DNA from: Gammaproteobacteria bacterium
GTDB lineage: Bacteria; Pseudomonadota; Gammaproteobacteria; Pseudomonadales; Pseudohongiellaceae
NCBI GenBank assembly: GCA_024639905.1
Contig: JAHEGE010000010.1
Location: forward strand, 1-62,597
Length of the DNA: 62,597 bases
Direction: 5' to 3'
The notes below the pieces were generated by a model. The model worked only from the letters and a program-made list of their open reading frames with translations, did not search any database and was not told where the DNA came from. Every line of letters starts with the position of its first letter. The stretch's first letter is position 1. Shown here one piece after another: positions 1 through 9,486 of the stretch. The position numbers were made by a program, and so were the translations under genes.

Positions 1-2719
1 GTCCGCCGTTCCTCGGCAGGCGCATCGTCTAAAAACGCATAGGGCCGCGCATTAATAATCTCTTGGGCGAAGGGCGACGGCTCGCGCAGGTCTTTCGCGA
101 TGAGCGTCAGCTCCTGCCGTTCTATTTTGCCCACCAGCTCAATCAGCGCGTCGATATCCATCGCCTCGGTAAGGCAGTCGTGGATGGTCTGATCGACCAA
201 CGGGTGCGTGGGCACGTCGCGGCGGCCGGTGAGGTTTTCGGCGCAGGCGATCTGATCAGGGAATACGTGGGCGATGAGGTCTTCGGCGTCCATGCGTTGA
301 AATTGCGGCGGCACGCGCTTGCCTGCACGGTTACGTTGAATCGCCAGCGAGCGCGTCGCGTTCCAGCGCCAGCGCACTTCGAACATCGGTGAGTCGAGCA
401 GCGCTTGAATCAGAACATCTCGCACAGTGGTCGTCTGCAGATAGCGGAAGACTTCCTCTAATGGGAAGCTGTGCACGGAGCCGAGGGAAATCACGATGCT
501 GTCTTCGTTGGCCGCCGCTTGCAGCTCAAAATTAAACGACTTGCAAAAGCGTTTGCGCAGCGCCAAGCCCCAGCCGCGGTTGATGCGACTGCCAAACGGC
601 GAGTGGATGACGACATGCATGTCACCCACCTCGTCGAAGAAACGTTCCATCACAATCGTCTCGCGAGTAGGCATCGCGCCCAACGCCTGCATGCCGCTCT
701 GCAGGTAATCGACCACCTGCACCGCAGCCGCGGCGGGTAGCCCAGCGACCTCCATACACCAACGTGTGGCGGCGTCGGAGGATTCATCGAGCAACAGCTC
801 ACCGATTGTGTGACGGAAATCAGACACCGCCGTCGACAGCTCGACCGTGCGTCCCGGCCCCTCGCCAAACCAAAACGGCACCGTGGGCGACTGCCCTTGC
901 GCATCGCGGACGCGCACCTTAAGACCGTCCACTCGGATGATCTGCCACGCATGCGTGCCGAGGGTGAAGATATCGCCCGGCAGCGAGTCCAGCGCGAAGT
1001 CTTCGTTGAGACTTCCCACTACCGTGTCTTCGGGGTCAAGTACCACTTGGTAATCGAACATGTCGGGGATGGCGCCGCCGTTAGTCAACGAGATGAGGTT
1101 GGCACCACGCCGCGGCCGCAGCCGACGATTGATGGCATCGTAATGCAGGTGCGCCCCGCGCCGACCGCGGCGGCTGGTGTAGCCGTCGGCGACCATGCGC
1201 AGCGTGTCTTCGAACTCCCCTGGCGTTAATTCCCTAAATGGGAAGGCGCGGGTGACTAGTGTGTAGAGCTCGTCTACGCACCAGCTGTCCAGGGGAGAGA
1301 GGGACTCGTCGTGTTCTTCTGGGCCTTGCGCTTTGCCTGCACCCGCGTCTCTAGGCTGGTTCTGGCTATGCTCCAAACTCGGCGTTTGCCGCTGGCTCGG
1401 AGTCTCGCGGCCGCGGTCGTGCACCTGCGCCGACACCTCCGCCACGATCTGCTGGGCGAGGATGTCGAGGGGTTTTTCGGGCATCACAATCGCATCGAGT
1501 TCACCGCGGCGGATGCTGTGCACCATCGCCGTCGCCTCGATGAGGTCGTCGCGGGTGAGCGGGAACAGGATGCCTTTAGGCGTGCCACCTATCGAGTGAC
1601 CGCTACGGCCAACCCGCTGCAGGAAGGTGGCAATGCTTTTGGGCGAGGAGAACTGCACCACAAGATCGACCGAGCCGACATCGATGCCGAGCTCCATTGA
1701 CGCGGTAGCGACTAAGACTTTGAGGCTGCCAGACTTAAGCCGCTGCTCCGCGTTGTGGCGGTGGTCTTTGCTCATGCTGCCGTGGTGCGAGCACACGACG
1801 TCGTCGCCGAGGCGCTCTGCCAGCGCCAGCGCTAAGCGCTCCGACAGCCGCCGCGTGTTAACGAACACCAGCGTCGTGTCGTGACTATCGATAAGTTCGA
1901 CGAGTCGCGCGTAGAGCTCCTCCCAGACTTCGTTGCTCATCAACGCCGACAGCGGCGAGCCGGGCACCTCGATGCGGATGTCTAGCGCGCGGCGGTAACC
2001 GGAGTCGACGATCGCGCAGGCCTGCGCGCCGCTACCCACGAGGTAGTTTGCCACCAGCTCGATGGGCTTTTGTGTCGCCGACAGGCCGATGCGCTGGAGC
2101 GAGCGGCCGTCTCCTGAGTTAATCAGGTGCTGCAGGCGCTCGATTGACAGGGCAAGGTGGGAGCCGCGCTTGTCGCCAAGCAGTGCATGTATCTCATCGA
2201 CAATGAGGCTGCGGGCAGAGGACAGCATCGCACGCCCGCTGGCGCTGGTGAGCAGCAGATAGAGGGATTCCGGCGTGGTCACCAAGATGTGGGGCGGCTT
2301 CTTCGCCATGCGCGCCCGCTCGCTCGGCGGCGTGTCGCCCGTGCGCACAGCGATGCGGATATCGACCGGCGCGCGGCCTTGCAGATGCAGCTGTTCAGCA
2401 ATGCCGTCCAGCGGCTCTTCGAGATTCTTGCGGATGTCGTTGCTAAGCGCCTTAAGCGGCGAGACGTAGACGATCTGCACGCCATCGCCGAGGGTGTTAG
2501 CCTCGCCGCGCTTAAGCAGCGCGTCTATCGCCGCATAGAACGCCGCAAGAGTCTTACCGCTGCCCGTGGGCGCGGCGATAAGCGTGTGGCTGCCTGCCGC
2601 GATATGCCCCCACGCCTCGTTTTGCGCCGGCGTCGGCGTGCCAAAACGACCCTCGAACCACGCACGACTGGCGGGGTGAAAACTCGCGAGGCTGTTGGCT
2701 GTGTTTGGCGTCGGCTTCA
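1..2719 (-). CDS. lhr: Lhr-type DEAD/DEAH ATP-dependent helicase, 3' end outside window
   Basis: The complement frame is open from an ATG at 2719 down to base 1 (about 906 codons), so the C-terminus lies outside the window. The translation begins [20 protein letters not shown]. It shows the Q-type motif TPAQNEAW, Walker A APTGSGKT near residue 51, [17 protein letters not shown], the DEIH box, LSAT, the helicase C motif [11 protein letters not shown] and QRVGRSGH. Next come the winged-helix and Lhr-specific domains, ending at [11 protein letters not shown], which in the family lies near the end of the Lhr core. Family members are 3'-5' single-strand DNA translocases induced by or acting in DNA repair. 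Because the frame is still open at residue 906, a full-length Lhr with the extra C-terminal region is more likely than the short ligase-associated form, but this cannot be settled here. It is divergent from lepB. Confidence 0.93.
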
Positions 2720-2854
2720 TACAGAATAACTACGCGTCGTTTTACTGGGTGGATGTACAGCTTACTCCAGTTTTAAGCGGCGTCAATTGCTAGTGTTGCG
2801 CGCGCACCACACCTGCACTACTCTCGGAGTGAGAGAACAAGAAACGGCAGACTA

Positions 2855-3568
2855 ATGAGCGACGAACCGCAGATTCCCAAACTTCCTGAGCCCGGTTGGG
2901 GCCAGCGCATCGCCGAGGGCGTGGCGCTCGCGTGGCGCGAGAATCGCCAGTTCCTCATCGTGCTCGCGAGTATCGTATTCTTCAAGAGCGCCGTCGCCGA
3001 CCTCAGCACCATTTCCGGCGCTTCTATGCTGCCTACGCTACTCGACGGCGACAAGGTCTGGGTGAATAAACTCGCCTACGACGTCAAAGTGCCGTTCACC
3101 GAAATCAATCTCGCCGAAGTAGGCGAGCCTGCGCGCGGCGATATCGTCATCATCGATTCTCAGCGCGCGGGCAAACGCCTGATCAAACGTATCGTCGGGC
3201 TGCCGGGCGACACCGTCGCCCTGCAAAACAATGCGCTAGTGCTCAACGGCGAGCCGGTTAACTACGAGGTGGTGTCGCGCGACGACGACTCCGTCATTAT
3301 TATCGAGGAGCTGCCCGAAACCAGCCACCGCGCGCGTCTTATGGCCGGCTATGTTAGCCGCAGCCGCCGCAGCTACGGACCCGCTGTCGTGCCCGAAGGC
3401 CGCTACTTCGTGCTCGGAGATAACCGCGACAACAGCGCCGACAGCCGCGCCTACAGCTTCATTCCACGCGCCGAGATTATCGGCCGCTCCAACGCAGTGG
3501 TCTTCTCTAATGACAGCGACAACCATTACCTCTTCCGCGGCGACCGCTTCTTAACAGAACTGAGGTAG
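2855..3568 (+). CDS. lepB: Signal peptidase I
   Basis: This is a type I leader peptidase (237 aa) that cleaves signal peptides on the outer face of the inner membrane. One membrane anchor is visible (about residues 33-49, FLIVLASIVFF). It is followed by the catalytic-serine box SGASMLPTL (Ser57), the catalytic lysine in IKRIVGLPGD (Lys111) and the GDNRDNSADSR box near the C-terminus. It is shorter than E. coli LepB because it has one N-terminal membrane segment rather than two, which is common. It is not in an operon with lepA or rnc, its usual partners, so it may be a second copy or a relocated gene. The TAG stop overlaps the first G of a palindromic repeat unit. Confidence 0.92.
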   Translation: MSDEPQIPKLPEPGWGQRIAEGVALAWRENRQFLIVLASIVFFKSAVADLSTISGASMLPTLLDGDKVWVNKLAYDVKVPFTEINLAEVGEPARGDIVIIDSQRAGKRLIKRIVGLPGDTVALQNNALVLNGEPVNYEVVSRDDDSVIIIEELPETSHRARLMAGYVSRSRRSYGPAVVPEGRYFVLGDNRDNSADSRAYSFIPRAEIIGRSNAVVFSNDSDNHYLFRGDRFLTELR

Positions 3569-3712
3569 GGGTCAGGTCTTTTGTTTATGCGAGGGGTCAG
3601 GTCTTTTGTTTGTGCACCGCAGGTGCATGAATGAAAGACCTGACCCCAGGTTTCGAACCTGCCCCTCCCCACCAAACCCCTAAGAAAAATGCATCGATGA
3701 AAGACCTGACCC
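3568..3712. repeat. Palindromic repeat cluster 1 (four half-units)
   Basis: Direct half-units GGGGTCAGGTCTTTT start at 3568 and 3593. An inverted half-unit GAAAGACCTGACCCC lies at 3633-3647, and another (AATGCATCGATGAAAGACC... form) at 3686-3712. The second and third units fold into a hairpin with the small internal palindrome TGCACCGCAGGTGCA at its tip. The first unit starts on the last base of the lepB stop codon. An almost identical block of about 80 bp recurs at 4347-4428, on the other side of the selenoprotein gene. Confidence 0.95.
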
Positions 3713-3781
3713 AGGGCTTCAACCCCCAAAGCTAACCCCGAGAATAATCAAACCCCTCCCCTACAAACCAAGGAAACCCCA

Positions 3782-4330
3782 ATGAAAACCCTAACGGCAG
3801 CACTGCTCACCCTGCTCCTGACCACTAGCGCGCAGGCACAAACCTTCCTCTGGGCCCCGGATTTCCCGGTAGGCGCCACCATCCCCGACCTGACCTCAGA
3901 GGATCATAATGGCGTGCGACGCGACTTCGACAGCCTCAAAGGTGAGCGAGGTCTCATCTTCTTACTCAGCCGCTCCTTCGATTGGTGACCCTACTGTAAA
4001 GCTCAGCTCGTGCAGCTGACCGACTACAGTGAACAGTTCGAAGCGCTCGGCTACGGTGTGGCTACGATAACCTACGATTCAGTTGCGCTATTAAAGGAAG
4101 TAGAAGAAGACCAAGGGATAGAGTTTTCGCTGCTCCACGACGAGGGCGTCAGAGTCGTCGATGCATTTGGCATCCGCAACCTAGACTACGAGCCCGGCCA
4201 CCGCGCCTACGGGATTCCTTACCCCGGGATCCTTATTATTGATGCCGATGGCGTGATCAAGGCCAAGTTCGCCGAAGAGGACTACCGCGACCGCCCCGCC
4301 TTCAAAGCATTACTGGAGGCCGCGAAGTAG
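3782..4330 (+). CDS. Periplasmic thioredoxin-fold (AhpC/TSA-like) selenoprotein with UxxC active site
   Basis: One reading frame of 183 codons is interrupted only by a TGA at 3986-3988 (codon 69). Read through, the context is SRSFDW-U-PYCKAQL, which matches the redox-active WCxxC site of thioredoxin-fold peroxiredoxin-like proteins, with selenocysteine in place of the first Cys and Cys72 as resolving residue. Residues 1-19 form a signal peptide (MKTLTAALLTLLLTTSAQA), so the protein should act in the periplasm. Downstream the fold continues normally (VATITYDS, SLLHDEGVRVVDAFGIRN, YGIPYPGILIIDADGVI) to a TAG at 4328. AAGGA lies 7 bases before the ATG. A hairpin fitting bacterial SECIS geometry follows the TGA. 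The two halves taken alone make no sense: the first stops before the active site and the second lacks a start. A nonsense-mutated pseudogene is the alternative, but precise placement at the redox Cys argues against it. Selenocysteine genes selABCD are not in this window. The gene is flanked by near-identical direct repeat blocks. Confidence 0.88.
3993..4030 (+). promoter_or_regulatory. Putative bacterial SECIS element
   Basis: Immediately 3' of the in-frame TGA, ACTGT (3993-3997) pairs with ACAGT (4026-4030). Inside, TCAGCT (4003-4008) pairs with AGCTGA (4014-4019), leaving a 5-nt apical loop CGTGC that contains a G in its second position. The apical loop begins 20 nt after the TGA, inside the range known for SelB-binding bacterial SECIS elements. 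It lies within coding sequence, as expected. This was paired by eye; energy and covariation were not computed. Confidence 0.7.
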
Positions 4331-4346
4331 GCGGAGCAGCCGGCGA

Positions 4347-4428
4347 GGGGTCAGGTCTTTTGTTTATGCAAGGGGTCAGGTCTTTCATTCATGCACCGCA
4401 GGTGCATGAATGAAAGACCTGACCCCGG
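4347..4428. repeat. Palindromic repeat cluster 2 (three half-units)
   Basis: Direct half-units occur at 4347 and 4372 and an inverted one at 4412-4427. The internal palindrome GCACCGCAGGTGC sits between the last two. The arrangement and sequence nearly duplicate 3568-3647 in the same orientation. The block ends 2 bases short of the stop codon (complement TAA, 4431-4433) of the next minus-strand gene. Confidence 0.95.
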
Positions 4429-4430
4429 GT

Positions 4431-5540
4431 TTAATCGACCTCCACCCACGCCACGCGATCGCCCGATGCACTGCCCAAATAAAGCCTTCCCGCATGCGGC
4501 AACGCCACGGTCGCGTATCCCATAGGCTGGCCCTTGTGGTGGAGTGCAACCTCACTGCTCATATCAGCTGAGTTAGCCTTAACGATCTGAAACTCAAGAA
4601 GACAAGGTCCGGCGTGGCCGTCCTCACAGCGCTCGTTGACCGGGTCATTTAGGTGCGAGGCGATCCACAAGAAGCCGTCGGCATCGATCACCACATTATC
4701 CGGGCTGCGCACCGACACCTCGCCGAGCACCGCACCGCTGGCGCGATCTACTTTTATTGTCTTGTTGGCCATGTAAACATTAATGAAGAGCTCGCTGTTA
4801 TCTGCGCTCACGGCAATGCCATTTGGCATCATCTCGTCAGAGCCTTCCAGCTTGGTAAACCCAGAGTCACGCTGCCACTCCCACACCCAACCGATTTTTT
4901 CGCCCGCGGTCAACTGCGTAACCACCGTGTCGAACGGCGTGCTCTTATTCCACATATGCGTCACGAAAAAGCCGCCATCGGCGAGGCCCGAGACATCATT
5001 CATAAAGGCGTCCATACCCGGCTTCGCGCAGCCCATCCAATCGACGCGCGAGCTCGCACCGTCCGCCAAAAGCTCAAAGAATTCAATTTGCTCATCGCCG
5101 TGGTTTACTACGAGCAGTTGGTGACGGCCGTCGCGCCGCGTGATCAGATCGATGCCATGCGGGCTAAACTTCTCCGCATCCGGCGCAGCACATTCTGGGT
5201 CGCCCCAGCGCTCGGCAGGCTCGGACCATCCTATCGCCAAGGGTGTGCGCGCACCGACTGCAATGTCGAGCATCGACAGAGTATTCGGTTGATCGGACAT
5301 AAACGCGCCCATCTCGCTCACCAAAAGGAACTCACCCCCGGGTATCACCGCGAGATCTTCGGGGTTGAGAAAGCCGCAGATCGGCGTAATGCTAGCCGCC
5401 GCCGAGCAGTCGACGGCGGCAGGTTCTGCGCTAGCTGCATTCGGCATACTGGGATCCGCAGGGCTACAGTGTGAGAGGAGCACGCCAGAGAGACACAGTG
5501 CAATAGCTGCTGAACGAGAAGAGTAATTAAACATGGCCAT
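4431..5540 (-). CDS. SMP-30/paraoxonase-like beta-propeller, probable lipoprotein or secreted protein
   Basis: This 369-aa protein has an N-terminal hydrophobic segment (residues about 10-25, AAIALCLSGVLLSHC). The Cys could be lipidated, but the His before it makes a poor lipobox. The body shows repeated propeller-type strands and arylesterase/gluconolactonase-like motifs: NPEDLAVIPGGEFLLVSEM, FSPHGIDL, LLVVNHG, MNDVSGL, PNGIAVSADNSELFINVYMANKT and SPDNVVIDADGFLWIASH. Conserved Asp, Asn and His residues are those that bind calcium in six-bladed lactonases. Substrate is unknown. It is convergent with the selenoprotein gene, with a palindromic repeat between the two stop codons. Family assignment is fairly sure; enzymatic role is inferred. 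Confidence 0.7.
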   Translation of the reverse strand: MAMFNYSSRSAAIALCLSGVLLSHCSPADPSMPNAASAEPAAVDCSAAASITPICGFLNPEDLAVIPGGEFLLVSEMGAFMSDQPNTLSMLDIAVGARTPLAIGWSEPAERWGDPECAAPDAEKFSPHGIDLITRRDGRHQLLVVNHGDEQIEFFELLADGASSRVDWMGCAKPGMDAFMNDVSGLADGGFFVTHMWNKSTPFDTVVTQLTAGEKIGWVWEWQRDSGFTKLEGSDEMMPNGIAVSADNSELFINVYMANKTIKVDRASGAVLGEVSVRSPDNVVIDADGFLWIASHLNDPVNERCEDGHAGPCLLEFQIVKANSADMSSEVALHHKGQPMGYATVALPHAGRLYLGSASGDRVAWVEVD

Positions 5541-5595
5541 GACCTGTAGTTGTTATTGTTGCCTACAAGGTAATACAGCAAAGCAGCCAGAGAAA

Positions 5596-5697
5596 GGGGT
5601 CTGGTCTTTTGTTTATGCACCGCAGGTGCATGAATGAAAGACCTGACCCCGGGTTTCGCCATGAAAAATGCATCGATGAAAGACCTGACCCCGGGTT
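5596..5697. repeat. Palindromic repeat cluster 3 (three half-units)
   Basis: A variant half-unit GGGGTCTGGTCTTTT at 5596-5610 pairs with GAAAGACCTGACCCC at 5636-5650 around the TGCACCGCAGGTGCA core. A second inverted half-unit (GCATCGATGAAAGACC type) follows at 5664-5692. The block sits in the 235-bp gap between the minus-strand propeller gene and the DUF5916 gene, which otherwise shows nothing recognisable. Confidence 0.93.
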
Positions 5698-5775
5698 TAA
5701 CGCACGGGTTGGGGTGCTGTGGCATAATCCCCCGCTGCCCAGCGGCCCCTGACCACTACGCACAGAGATTCTCCA

Positions 5776-8049
5776 TTGTCTGCAATTGCCAAACAGTCCC
5801 TGCTACGCCTTGCCCTCGGCGTGGCCGCCCTTGCATCTAGCGCCGCATTGCTCGCAGCCGACGCCGCCACGAGCGCCCTGCCCCATTACGATATCCCGCG
5901 CATCACCGCTGTGCCGCGCATCGATGGCAGCGTTGAGTCCGGCGAGTGGGCGGCTGCCAAACGCGTAACAATCGATATCGAAACAGACCCTGCCGAGAAC
6001 GTGCGCACGGTAGTGAGCGCCGAAGCGCTTGTGATGGAAGACGGCGACGTGCTGTATGTCGCCTTTATCGCACAGGATCCCGATGTGTCGCAGATACGCG
6101 CATTCTATAGCGACCGCGATCAGCTGTGGGACGACGACTACATTGGCATCGTGCTCGACACCTTTAACGACGAGCGCCGCGCTTACGAGTTCTGGGTGAA
6201 TCCCCTCGGCGTTCAGGCCGACAGCATCTACGACGACGTGAACCGCCGCGGCGACGATTCGTGGAACGCGATCTGGAGCAGCGCGGGGCGCATCACCCCC
6301 AGCGGCTACGAAGCTGAGCTGGCGATTCCGCTGAAGCAGCTGCGCTTCTCACCCAGCGAGTCCACTCAGGTCTGGGGCGTCGATTTTGTGCGGCAGTTCC
6401 CGCGCGACCGCGAGAATCGCATCGCCAACAATGCGATCGATCGCGACGTGCAGTGCTATCTGTGTCAGCTACGCAAACTCGAAGGCCTGGCCAATTTGCA
6501 GGCCAGTCGCAACCTCGAGGTTATTCCCAGCCTAACGGGCCGATCGGTACAGAGTCGCAGCCGCGATCTCGGCCCATGGGACAAACCTGGAGCAGACCCC
6601 GATGCGGGCGTCGATGTGCGCTGGGGCATCACGCAAGACCTGTACTTGAACGCCACGCTTAATCCTGATTTCTCACAGGTAGAGGCAGACACGCCGCAGC
6701 TAGATATCAATAATACTTTTAGTCTGTTCTTCCCCGAGCGGCGCACGTTCTTCCTCGATGGCGCCGACTATTTCGATACGTTCCAGAATCTGGTCTACAC
6801 ACGCAATATCGGCGACCTAGACTACGGCCTCAAGCTCACAGGTAAGAATGGCCGCCATACCTACGGCGTGCTCGCGGCGAATGATTTGGGCACCGCGTTC
6901 ATCATGCCTGGAGCATTGGGCTCCAGCGTTGCAAGGCTGGAGGATGCGTCTGCTGACGCGCCGGTGGAAAGCGATGTCAGTATTGCCCGCTATCGCATGG
7001 ATTTATTTGACAATTCGACAGTTGGCGCAGTGTTCACCGATCGCCGTGCCGATGAGGTTGGCTACAGCAACAGCGTGGCGAGCATCGACGCGGTGCTGCG
7101 CCCCACTCCAGCAGACACAGTGCGCATACAAGGCGTCTATTCGCGCTCGCAGAATCCGCTGCAGATACAACAGCGCTTCGATCAGCGCAGCGAAAACAGC
7201 GGCAACAGCCTGAGTGTGGAGTATCGACACGACGATGCCGAATGGGACTGGCGCGTTGGTTACGACGATATCAGCGAAGACTTCCGCGCCGACCTCGGCT
7301 TCGTCAACCGCGCAGACTTCAGGAAAGTAGTCGCTGTGCTTGGCCGCACTTGGCGCGCAGACGGCGACAGCTTTTTCAGTCGTTTTCGTGTTGCACTGGA
7401 CTACGACCGCACCGAAGACCAAGCCGGTAAAGAGCTGGAGGAAGAAGTCGAGGTCTTCGTTAACATCAACGGGCCCGTGCAGTCCTACCTCAACGGGCTG
7501 TTCGGCGGCAGCAAAACCTATTGGAACGGCGAGTACTTCGACGAGCAGTTTAACCAGATCTCCGCTGGCTTCTCCCCCACGCCGAACCTCGCGCTGGGCG
7601 CGACGCTGCGCATCGAAGACGTGGTGGACTTCGCCAACACGCGGCTCGGGCGCTCTAACCGTTTAAGCCCCTTCGTCCGGCTGCAATTCGGCCGACATCT
7701 GCAGTTCAACCTAAGCCACACGCTGCAGCAGTTCGATGTAGACGGCGGCCGCCTGTTTACTGCCAACCTCAGCGACCTGCGCACCACGTATCAGTTCACC
7801 GCTAAGAGCTTCCTGCGCTTCACGCTGCAATACAACGACCGCGAGCGCGACACCGGGCTTTATGTCAGGCCGGTGCAGGCGCGCAACAAAGACCTCACCG
7901 CGCAGCTGCTTTACAGCTACCGCTTCACCGCTGCGACACGCTTCTTCGTCGGCTATAACGATGCGAGCTTTCAAGACGACCGCTACGAGTCACTCGAGCC
8001 GATTGGCCGCAGCGTTTTTGCCAAGTTCACCTATGCCTGGCAGCCCTGA
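5776..8049 (+). CDS. DUF5916 protein: CBM9-like domain plus outer-membrane beta-barrel
   Basis: The protein has 757 aa from a TTG start at 5776; no better start is apparent upstream of the signal peptide (residues 1-28, LALGVAALASSAALLAADA). Residues about 38-215 form a CBM9-like beta-sandwich (IPRITAVPRIDGSVESGEWAAA, YVAFIAQDPD, WDDDYIGIVLDTFNDERRAYEFWVNPLGVQAD, WNAIWSSAGRI). The remainder is rich in alternating hydrophobic strands ending in FAKFTYAWQP, typical of the DUF5916 C-terminal barrel. Two nearby Cys (CYLC, around residue 220) are conserved in relatives. Members lie beside peptidases and TonB receptors and are thought to act in outer-membrane uptake or carbohydrate/peptide binding; function is not established. 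Palindromic repeats lie just upstream. Confidence 0.82.
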   Translation: MSAIAKQSLLRLALGVAALASSAALLAADAATSALPHYDIPRITAVPRIDGSVESGEWAAAKRVTIDIETDPAENVRTVVSAEALVMEDGDVLYVAFIAQDPDVSQIRAFYSDRDQLWDDDYIGIVLDTFNDERRAYEFWVNPLGVQADSIYDDVNRRGDDSWNAIWSSAGRITPSGYEAELAIPLKQLRFSPSESTQVWGVDFVRQFPRDRENRIANNAIDRDVQCYLCQLRKLEGLANLQASRNLEVIPSLTGRSVQSRSRDLGPWDKPGADPDAGVDVRWGITQDLYLNATLNPDFSQVEADTPQLDINNTFSLFFPERRTFFLDGADYFDTFQNLVYTRNIGDLDYGLKLTGKNGRHTYGVLAANDLGTAFIMPGALGSSVARLEDASADAPVESDVSIARYRMDLFDNSTVGAVFTDRRADEVGYSNSVASIDAVLRPTPADTVRIQGVYSRSQNPLQIQQRFDQRSENSGNSLSVEYRHDDAEWDWRVGYDDISEDFRADLGFVNRADFRKVVAVLGRTWRADGDSFFSRFRVALDYDRTEDQAGKELEEEVEVFVNINGPVQSYLNGLFGGSKTYWNGEYFDEQFNQISAGFSPTPNLALGATLRIEDVVDFANTRLGRSNRLSPFVRLQFGRHLQFNLSHTLQQFDVDGGRLFTANLSDLRTTYQFTAKSFLRFTLQYNDRERDTGLYVRPVQARNKDLTAQLLYSYRFTAATRFFVGYNDASFQDDRYESLEPIGRSVFAKFTYAWQP

Positions 8050-8215
8050 TGCAGTGTTGGGTGGCGTCCTTCCGGGTTTGACGCTGCGAGTGCATCCCTC
8101 TGCTGTGCCGTTGTGATCGATCGCGCCCTATTCGCCCCGATAAAGCGGTTAGCTTAGCGACATCGGACTCAGTTCGCGCGATAATGCTGTGCATTAATGC
8201 CCAGTGAGCCACGCT

Positions 8216-9340
8216 ATGACGAATCGCACTTCTCTGTACCAAAACCACCTCGACGCCGGCGCCAAAATGGTCGATTTCTCCGGCTGGGAGATGCCGATCA
8301 ATTACGGCTCGCAGATCGAAGAGCACACGCAAGTGCGCACCGCTGCAGGCGTGTTCGATGTCTCGCACATGACAGTCGTGGATGTGTCCGGCGCAGACGC
8401 CGAGGCCTATCTGCGATATCTGCTGGCCAATGATGTAGCTCGCCTAGACGAAACCGGACGCGCACTTTATAGCGGTATGCTCAATGACGATGGCGGCGTG
8501 ATCGACGATCTCATCGTGTATCGCATGAGCTTCGGCTATCGCTTGGTGGTTAACTGCGCCACGCGCACCAAAGACCTGCGCTGGATGGCGCTGCAAACCA
8601 GCGGCTACGCGGTGTCGGTCGAAGAGCGCTCGCAGCTCGGCATTTTGGCGGTTCACGGGCCTGAGTCTATCGAGCGTCTGTGCGCTATTTTGAAAGACTG
8701 CGGCCGCGACGGCGAGGCGGAGGCGGCAGCGATTTCGGCGCTAGGCAACTTCCGCGGCGTAGAACTAGATGACTGGTTCGTAGCGCGCACGGGTTACACC
8801 GGTGAGAAAGGCGTAGAGGTGATTCTGCCAGTAGACCAAGCACCGCAGCTGTGGGAGGCGCTACTGGCGGGGGGCGTTAAGCCTATCGGGCTCGGCGCGC
8901 GCGATACGCTGCGCCTCGAGGCCGGCATGAACCTGTACGGGCACGACATGGACGAGAGCGTGTCGCCCCTATCGGCGAACATGGGCTTTTCGATCGCATG
9001 GGAGCCTACCACCCGCGATTTTATCGGCCGCGCGGCGCTCATCGCCCAGCGCGCCGAGCAGGAGGAAGGCCGCCTCCCGCTATTAACAGGCTTGGTGCTC
9101 GAACAGCGCGGCGTGCTGCGCGAAGGCCAGCAGCTAGCCTGCACCGCTGCAGACGGCAGCGAGCTGGGCAGCGGCGTTATTACTAGCGGCACCTTCTCGC
9201 CCACGCTCAAGCATTCCATCGCGCTCGCCCGCGTGCCCGTCGGCACCGTCGGCGCCGCGGTCGACCTGCGCGGCACAGCCACGCCGGTCCGTTTGGTCAA
9301 ACCCAACTTCGTCCGCTTCGGAAAGAAGGTCTTCGAATAG
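8216..9340 (+). CDS. gcvT: Glycine cleavage system T protein (aminomethyltransferase)
   Basis: GcvT transfers the methylene unit from the aminomethyl-lipoyl H protein to tetrahydrofolate, releasing ammonia. The family opening is clear (TSLYQNHLDAGAKMVDFSGWEMPINYGSQIEEH), followed by GVFDVSHM, RTGYTGEKGVEV, LGARDTLRLEAGMNLYGHDMDE and the C-terminal barrel ending VRFGKKVFE. A GTG at 8204 is also in frame; I prefer ATG 8216 because it puts MTNRTSLYQ at the start, as in relatives. It is first in a gcvT-gcvH-gcvP set on the plus strand. I looked for a glycine riboswitch in the 150 bases upstream and saw no tandem aptamer. Confidence 0.95.
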   Translation: MTNRTSLYQNHLDAGAKMVDFSGWEMPINYGSQIEEHTQVRTAAGVFDVSHMTVVDVSGADAEAYLRYLLANDVARLDETGRALYSGMLNDDGGVIDDLIVYRMSFGYRLVVNCATRTKDLRWMALQTSGYAVSVEERSQLGILAVHGPESIERLCAILKDCGRDGEAEAAAISALGNFRGVELDDWFVARTGYTGEKGVEVILPVDQAPQLWEALLAGGVKPIGLGARDTLRLEAGMNLYGHDMDESVSPLSANMGFSIAWEPTTRDFIGRAALIAQRAEQEEGRLPLLTGLVLEQRGVLREGQQLACTAADGSELGSGVITSGTFSPTLKHSIALARVPVGTVGAAVDLRGTATPVRLVKPNFVRFGKKVFE

Positions 9341-9486
9341 CAACAAGTTGTTCGAATAGGCAGACAGTTTCCGCTAAAATGCGCGCAAGTAGGGTGGGCG
9401 CGCTAACTGGCGCGACTGTCCATCCCCTATTAGCACTTATTTAGTAAATAACACGGCCCGAGTTAGCGCGGCCCAAGGACGGTAAA

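Noticed and set aside
3782..3988. Short truncated redoxin and a separate 106-aa protein (4010-4330) as two genes or a pseudogene
   Set aside because: The TGA is exactly at the redox Cys position, the frame continues with conserved sequence, and a SECIS-like hairpin follows; read as one selenoprotein.
4653..5474. 273-aa plus-strand frame
   Set aside because: Antisense to the beta-propeller gene, which has clear family motifs.
8050..8215. Glycine riboswitch upstream of gcvT
   Set aside because: No tandem aptamer or conserved GGAGAG-type core is visible by eye.
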